Positions 58,165 to 64,000 of a stretch of DNA of 64,000 nucleotides are shown here, one piece after another. The position numbers and the translations under genes were made by a program. The DNA comes from Rhizoctonia solani. Lineage: Eukaryota; Basidiomycota; Agaricomycetes; Cantharellales; Ceratobasidiaceae. The first letter of the stretch is position 1; every line of letters starts with the position of its first letter. Where the stretch lies: contig NC_057377.1 of assembly GCF_016906535.1 (NCBI RefSeq), forward strand, positions 806,001-870,000, written 5' to 3'. The notes under the pieces were generated by a model, which searched no databases, was not told the DNA's origin, and saw only the letters and a list, made by a program, of their open reading frames with translations.

Positions 58165-60026
58165 CTAAGCTTGCAATTTATACACCGTTATGTATGTACC
58201 GACAGCTTTTCTGTACTTCCAAGGCTAACGTAAAATACATCAGATAGATTATAGTGACTAAAGTCGTAGGCACTCACATTCATCTTAATTAGGTGTTCAC
58301 CATCTACCACCCATGTACCCCATTGTTTTTCATTCCACCCTTTTGTCGTGATCATATACGGAAGACGAGACACAACTGGGTGCTTGAAGAAGCCGTCGAC
58401 AATACTTGGGTTATCCTTATCGATAACCTTGGTTTGGTCGGCCATACGCAACACCCTATATTTATTACCATATACTGACGCTCGGCACAGGTAACGCCGA
58501 AAGGGTAGTTCATGAAAGTCAATCGTAACTATGCTTCCGGCGGAAGATCGTGTCTTAGCTCGTCCAATTTCAAAGTATCGAGGTCCGGGAGGTGTCCAGA
58601 ACTCATGAGGAAGATTACCGTAGTCTTCCAACCACCGAGTTGCATCCTCTCCCCATTCCTCCCAAGGTATTATACCAGATTTTCCCAAGTCTAGATGCCC
58701 ACGCAGTTTGCTGCCGCTGACATAAATATCAAAACGGCGCCATTCAGATTCTCCAACCAGAGTTATGCTGAGACATAAAGTGACGGCAAGGGAGTAAACA
58801 AACCCAGGTAATAAAGACCGTTGTATAGTGGTAGAGCAGATTTTATGGGAGTGTGAGTATAGTGACACGCCTTCTAGTAGCTCTGGAAATGCAAACTCTA
58901 TGAGTGGGGAGAGAGTCGAGGCGAATTGTAGGCGAAAGTTTGGACCAGTGCAGTTCGATGCAGGGGAAGACGTCGATAATGGGTAAATCGATAGGAGCGT
59001 CGAAGGCCCGTCATCAGGGGTTCTGTATCGAGGTATAATGATCGAATGTACAGCCAAGTGTGATTCGTCCAGGAATGTATGGCGGCAGTGTTCGACTGGA
59101 AGTGATATCCGATGGAGCAAAGTCCCGGTTGTCCAGTCCCAAGTCACGATATCGGATAGCACCTGCACAGACGAATCACTAAAATAATCGAGCCTCACAA
59201 CAAGGCGATTTTTCAAGATGCAGGCGTCATCAAATATAAAAAGCCTCCAAGAGACTCCTACATCCGAGCGGGGAGTAACTTTGAACTTTGAGTATAGAGC
59301 AAGTGGATGAGCTCGACCAGACTTGATTGAACAAAGATGAATTTCGACATCACGCCACCTGGGGCGCGATTTTATAGTTAGTGATGATAGAGGTATAAAA
59401 TGACGAGCGCAACATACGATGGTGTACTATGACCAGATTGCTTAGGTACCATGACTGCTAGATCCTGGCTGGGATCAAGCGCATACGGTTGAAAGTGGGG
59501 AGCGTCACAAGCCATGGTGAGGCGGGACTCTAAACCATCAAGAGTGATCCTTTGCCATTGACCAGAATCTGAATCGATGGGCATATAGATGCTGCCTTCA
59601 TGAGGTCGTGCCTCACGATAAAATCCCCTGGCTGGAATGAATTTGTGCAAAATTCTCACAGGCTTCAGATTGATCTGGGCTGGTTCTATGGGTTATTATT
59701 GACGTATTGAGTAGTACTATAGCATCCCCACCAGATTGATACCGCCTCAGGTTCTTCAAAACAGAAACGCAATCAAAATTTTTGTCAACTATATCCATGT
59801 TGTTCACATCAAGCTCTATCCGTAACTGAAGGCTAGCCGAGTCGCAAACTAAATGGAAGTGTTTCCACGAAGTCTATACATTGGCGGGCAAGGTCCAGTT
59901 AGCTGTATATCAGAGTTTTAGTCGTACACCTACCATAGAGAAGCGTAGAATAGATCGAAAGTCATTGCAAAAATGCAGAATACGTATGAGCAGTTCGATT
60001 GCAAGGTACTCGAGAAAGTTCCTCAT
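58165..60026 (-). CDS. F-box domain protein
   Basis: Start ATG 60026, stop 58165-58167. The first exon encodes the F-box core (MRNFLEYLAIELLIRILHF, then SILRFSM). After a phase 0 intron ending near 59876 comes TSWKHFHLVCDS, RIELDVNNMD. A 54-nt intron (about 59738-59685) joins RRYQS to INLKPVRILHKF; another (around 59382-59334) joins HSTPS to WRDVEIHL. The long body (59333-58278) has WD/kelch-like strand motifs (TWDWTTGTLLHR, WGTWVVDGEHLI), and a last exon ends GTYITVYKLQA. It resembles the expanded F-box families of Agaricomycetes: SCF ubiquitin-ligase adaptors with an unknown target. The exact exon joins are by eye; the F-box and overall gene are clear. Confidence 0.8.
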
Positions 60027-60060
60027 GGTGAACCGTAGCATACATGGGGTGGGGAGTCAT

Positions 60061-60069
60061 CCTATATAA
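60061..60069 (-). promoter_or_regulatory. candidate TATA box of the F-box gene
   Basis: TTTTATATAGG on the minus strand, about 38 nt upstream of ATG 60026. The 5' leader would be very short. Confidence 0.4.
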
Positions 60070-61390
60070 AACACACCCTATGACTCGTGATCAAGCTTGG
60101 TGACTCCTCTCAATGGAGGCGCCGAAGAACAAACAAGCAATACGGGCATGATTCCCAAAGCGACAGCTTTGCATCGGAATTTCATGTACAAAGATGTGAA
60201 AAAGAACTGCATGCACATGATTTTAGTTATGATGGTGTAGCAAGATTAGGCCCAAAAACGCAAATTTTCCGGACGTTATAAATCAAGCGTTATATTCAGA
60301 ATGTTGGCGAAACTCGACAAGTATTGTCATAAATCTGCATCCCCAGCGCATTGTGCCATCGGGCTGCGGATGCTGCGTTTTTAGGTGCGGATGATCAGAA
60401 AAATCTGAACGCCATGCGGATTTATGTGCTATTGGGGTTCACCATGTGGCTACTTGACCATCAAGGATAGTATGCGAAAACGTAACAGTGCATCCCTTAC
60501 CATGTGTGGACTCAACAATGTATGATGTACTTCAGTAACAACAGGGCACCTGATTGATGCGAGTTAAGAAAGTCAATGCATATGGTTGTCACATGCGGAC
60601 ATCATACTCTCTGGATTATTGTCTATACGTATACATTGGCCACAAAAACAACATGGAGGGTCTCCTGTTTAAATGCCTTGTGAATAATAGAGCAATCTAG
60701 TATACTATTGCGCAGTAAGTGACGCAGTAAAACCAAGTCACTGTATGCGCAGTCACATGCGCAGTGTTTGATAGTGATTTTAATAGGGCCTATGAAGGAT
60801 TCCCTCGAGCCTCGAAGCTCCATCCCTCTGTCATTCATATCTCCCGCTGCATTTTTATCTCTCTTGTAAAGGTCATTGAGCGTGAAAATATCTCTAATCA
60901 TCTAAATTATGTCTGAAGGGCTCATAATCCTTGAGCTTATTCGTATTCCCGACACTTGGCTTCGGATGACACGCATGGCTGGACTTTCATTAATTGACTG
61001 GAAAAGGATTCAGAAACTTGAGGTCGGACTGAGGGCTTCCCTTGTCCTGTCATATGCTTAAGTTTAATAAAAAAAAATGTGCTCTAGCAAGGGCTTCGTT
61101 CATACATGCGGTACGGGAGGTTGTGCGACTATTTAAAAGGAGCACGGTGGTACCTGGTGGAAATATCTTCAGCTAATTAAAGTGACGAGCCCGCCGGTAC
61201 CATATTGCGATTAACCAAAAGAGGCCAGCCCGATCTTTGCCGTGAGCACTAAGGATGTGGCTGTGTCTACGGGAATTCTTTTGCTTATTTCAACCATTCG
61301 ATGATGTCAAACAGCATCAATGAGTCTCTAAAACGACGACACCATAGCTATTGCTGAGTAACCGAATTTTACTGCTATCCTTGTTACCTC
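60070..61390. other. intergenic upstream of the small gene pair
   Basis: No gene recognised. The frame at 60623-60901 minus has no motif. Contains the shared motif at 61254-61266. Confidence 0.45.
61254..61266 (+). promoter_or_regulatory. shared upstream motif GATGTGGCTGTGT
   Basis: 137 nt before the first small gene. Followed by TTGCTTAT and GATGATGTC, both also found after the 62193 copy. Confidence 0.35.
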
Positions 61391-61690
61391 ATGTCGACCA
61401 GTGCTGGAAGCAAACCTATCACTCAAGCAAGCGGGCTGGGGTCTACTCACCCTAGTAAAAGGACAATGTGGGAGAGTTACCAGAGTAAGCCACCACCACA
61501 TTTCCTCGCATAAATTATTGAGTCTGGCGGTACCACAGTACTTCCCAAGCGAGCCAAACTTATAATCGCTGGGTCGATTGGTGTAGTTGGACTCGTAGGG
61601 CTGTATGCATCAGACAGACTAGAGGAGGCAATCCCTGCCAAGGCCCCCCCATCGAAGGACGTACCTCAGGCAGGATATCAAACAGTTTAA
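61391..61690 (+). CDS. short single-span membrane protein, paralogue 1
   Basis: Two exons, 61391-61484 and 61539-61690, with a 54-nt GT-AG intron in phase; 81 residues. Polar Ser/Thr/Lys-rich N-terminus (MSTSAGSKPITQ), then YQ-(x)-LPKRAKLIIAG and one predicted membrane span (IIAGSIGVVGLVGLYA, about residues 40-55), then a Pro/Ala-rich tail. Its neighbour at 62392 has the same architecture: first exon also 94 nt, intron after the same YQ codon, and the shared core LPKR-K-I-SIGV-GLV. Topology would be N-in by the positive-inside rule. Unknown family; conservation between the pair is the main evidence that it is a gene. Confidence 0.72.
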
Positions 61691-62192
61691 GCCAAAGGGT
61701 AAGCACGGAACCATTTGATGACCACATTCATTACCCGAACATGAGGCCGTAGACAGTGGCAAACGTGAAGGCTGGTGTCCCTAAAAACAATAGCATCGGC
61801 AGCACAAAGAATTCGATTTTTGTATTGTACCAAGTGTCATGGTGTGTTCTGAGAGCCTCGGTGTTCGACCAAGTGATCGGGGCCGTGCAATAAACTGTAG
61901 CGAAAAAAGTGCGTGGTGTGTTTTATTACTTCTGGAAGATGTGTACACAGTCTGCGCTTGTGTGAAATAGCCAAAAAGTATTCAATGCCCAAAAAACTCC
62001 ATCATCGCACAACAATGGAATTTAAATAGGTGACACTCGCCTGGAAATATAATAACAATCTGAGCGCCATTTTGACTTGAGAAGTACTCATTTCGTGCGC
62101 GTGCTGCTGCAAGTATGATTTGTTTATCAACACATTACATATGCATATGGGTTTAGCAGGGAAATGATTGCTACTGTCCATGGGGCCGAATT

Positions 62193-62207
62193 GATGTGGC
62201 TGTGTAA
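62193..62207 (+). promoter_or_regulatory. shared upstream motif GATGTGGCTGTGTAA
   Basis: 199 nt before the second small gene. Identical over 15 bp to the motif upstream of the ABC transporter at 10557. Confidence 0.35.
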
Positions 62208-62309
62208 CCTATCCATCCTTGCTTATCCCAATCACCAGGAATTTCGTCGATGATGTCGCTTGACATCAGTTGCGTAGGCTGAATCTTTGGATTCGAACCC
62301 ACTCTGAAG

Positions 62310-62316
62310 TATAAAG
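62310..62316 (+). promoter_or_regulatory. TATA box of the second small gene
   Basis: TATAAAG, 82 nt upstream of ATG 62392, followed by a pyrimidine-rich leader. Confidence 0.5.
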
Positions 62317-62391
62317 GCCCAATAAGACCATCTCTCGCTAAATATCACTCTATTCAACTGAACGAATTGCTTTTCTTAACCCTATTTTATC

Positions 62392-62686
62392 ATGTCAAGT
62401 AGTGGCGAGAGCAAAGCTATTCCACTCGCAAATGGAACAGGGTCAGTACCTCAAGGCAAGAATGGAATGGCAGAAGGTTATCAAGGTGGGTTATCAATAC
62501 CTCTTGCATTTCTGGAAACTTTGAATGAATAATATGGTTACATTCATGATAGCTCTTCCTAAACGGACCAAAGTCATAGTGGCCAGGTCGATTGGAGTGG
62601 CCGGGCTCGTCAGTCTATTTTTTTCGAATAAGAAGCTCCCCACAGCGACAGCCCCCGCAAATGATGTATCTGAGAGAGCAGCTTGA
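62392..62686 (+). CDS. short single-span membrane protein, paralogue 2
   Basis: Two exons, 62392-62485 and 62553-62686, 67-nt intron; 75 residues. Begins MSSSGESKAIPLAN, then GYQ-(A)-LPKRTKVIVAR and the predicted span SIGVAGLVSLFF, with a short charged tail. Same gene structure as the gene at 61391: identical first-exon length (94 nt), same intron phase and position, same core. The exons are far too short to be noticed by length-based gene finding. Function unknown; two tandem copies suggest a local duplication. Confidence 0.75.
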
Positions 62687-63660
62687 GTCTGAGAGTGGTA
62701 TACACGCATGAATCCACCCTTTGAGCTATATGCTGAACGTGTGGCTATATATTAGCTTGTAGGAGGTGTAGCCCATCGGCAGATCCAAAGAAAATTTACT
62801 GTTTGCTATATTGCTAGTATGCCTTTTAAGCTATTGATACTTTCGAACTTTTGTATCGTTGAATAAGTAACTTTGATTTGAATGAGACCTATTTATGTAC
62901 TGTATGACTATTGAAGGATTGGGTATTGCGAGTAACAATGAGTCATGACAAGCCCCTTCTTGTTTGACCACTGGAGATCATGATGATCACTTCGTCTGGA
63001 TGTTGCCTTCGCATATTCTGGAGACGGATAATTTAAAATTGAATAAAGCAGTTTAACATAGTTGATTAGTGCAATGTAGAAGTTCTAAAAGTAAGGATTT
63101 GTCTCCAAAACATTTACCCAAGAGATGAATACTGTCTTTCATTGCTTCTCGCGTGCGTTATTAAGAAGACATGCGCTTACAATGTCACTTGAACGAATTT
63201 TCCAGCGTCACATGAGGGCCTTTTACTATGAGGAAAGAGCCACTTGTATTCACTAAGAGGCACGCTGAAGCTCCAGCAATACCTCCCCTTTTGAACGAGG
63301 GAAGTGATCTCATAAGCTACGAGAATGCAAACGCGTTTGGCTGGTATTTAATGGGGTTGGTAGGCTATTAAACGAGTAAGCTTGGGTACCGCCACTAGGT
63401 CGCCCACGCGCGGTTTCTCTATGTAAAAGTAGGATGCATCTAGGAAGATAGGTCAATGAAATAATAACTATCTTATACGCATTACAAATGAATCGGGCTC
63501 TTGGCCAAACCAACAGTTATGGTGAGGCGCTGTTTGGGTCTGCTTCACTATAATGACTAAGCAAACTATCATATAGATGTGATATAACATAATCTTCGGA
63601 CCGACCTCCTTACATCGTCAACGAGCAAATTGCCGTCGACCATCGTCTGTGACTAGAACG
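62687..63660. other. intergenic, nothing recognised
   Basis: No supported gene; the minus frame at 63310-63513 has no motif. Confidence 0.45.
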
Positions 63661-64000
63661 ATGGCTTCACCCGCTACCACACACCCACCCAGTGCGAAAC
63701 CACCACCAACAGGACCTCCGCCTCGTCCGACGCCCAATGCCAACGGGAATGGGACAAGGCCTCCCCCACAGCGCAAGAATCCCAATGCGAACAACCCAAA
63801 TGTCAAGGTCGAACCATCAGCACCGCCAGATCCGATGGCTATGTACGAAACTTTGAAGAATAGGATTGCAGTATTAGAAGAGGAGGAAGTCACTGTAGAA
63901 GAGGAGGAACGGCGACTAGGTATGTCCAGACCTAGTTTTGATTTAACATCCAGGTTAACTCGAGCGTGGGCGTATTATATTAAATAGCTGAGGAAGCACG
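63661..64000 (+). CDS. hypothetical Pro-rich / coiled-coil protein, 5' part only
   Basis: First exon 63661-63919 from ATG 63661 (MASPATTHPP), a 68-nt intron (GTATGT...AATAG), second exon from 63988 running off the window. The N-terminus is Pro/Asn/Gly-rich (TGPPPRPTPNANGNGTRP), then from about residue 60 an acidic helix begins: MAMYETLKNRIAVLEEEE, continuing EERRLAEEA across the splice. The heptad-like acidic helix suggests a coiled coil. The family cannot be named from this fragment. Confidence 0.65.

Larger units (their letters stand above)
61691..62391. other. spacer between paralogous small genes
   Basis: Contains the shared motif at 62193-62207 and the TATA box at 62310. No other gene seen. 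Confidence 0.55.

Noticed and set aside
60623..60901. 92-codon minus-strand frame
   Set aside because: No motif; similar chance frames are common in this AT-rich spacer.

Overview
The window looks like nuclear DNA of a basidiomycete, most likely Rhizoctonia or a close Ceratobasidiaceae relative. The reasons are short (about 45-65 nt) GT-AG introns in every gene, a NACHT-WD40 NLR-like gene, an F-box gene of the type expanded in that group, an AA9 LPMO, and chromodomain Ty3/Gypsy elements. The genus is inference; the basidiomycete call is firm.

Layout. 1-17 kb is a gene region: a NACHT-WD40 gene running off the left edge (-), an AA9 LPMO (-), a small ABM-domain protein (+), a broken protein-kinase fragment (-), a 12-exon HMT1/ATM1-type ABC half-transporter (+) and an unknown protein (-). 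It also holds two 220-bp copies of a CACTA-like MITE with 3-bp target duplications. 17-43.3 kb is a nested transposon block. 44-64 kb is again a gene region: two unknown disordered proteins, riboflavin synthase (+), a 1451-residue disordered protein (-), a GT17 glycosyltransferase (-), an F-box protein (-), two tandem paralogous genes for very short single-membrane-span proteins (+), and the start of a proline-rich/coiled-coil gene at the right edge.

The transposon block can be read as an insertion history from target-site duplications. An old minus-strand chromodomain Gypsy element (25014-43061, element 2) was cut by a hAT transposon (37636-41631, 8-bp duplication), by a young full-length Gypsy element (31124-37373, element 1, LTRs differing at 2 of 560 positions), and by solo LTRs at 25492, 26595 and 42310. 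The hAT carries its own solo LTR at 38062. To the left lies a chimeric Gypsy remnant (element 3, 21337-25013) with a further solo LTR.

The most notable signal is in the LTR elements. The sequence 2 nt downstream of the LTR (the primer-binding site position) is complementary not to a tRNA but to a stretch of the same LTR lying 33-34 nt after the TATA box, i.e. at the expected 5' end of the mRNA. Three sequence variants exist and the two partners change together. This is what Tf1/sushi-type self-priming predicts. A hairpin at the LTR 3' end also shows compensating changes. All splice sites given here were read by eye from frame and GT-AG consensus, without transcript data.
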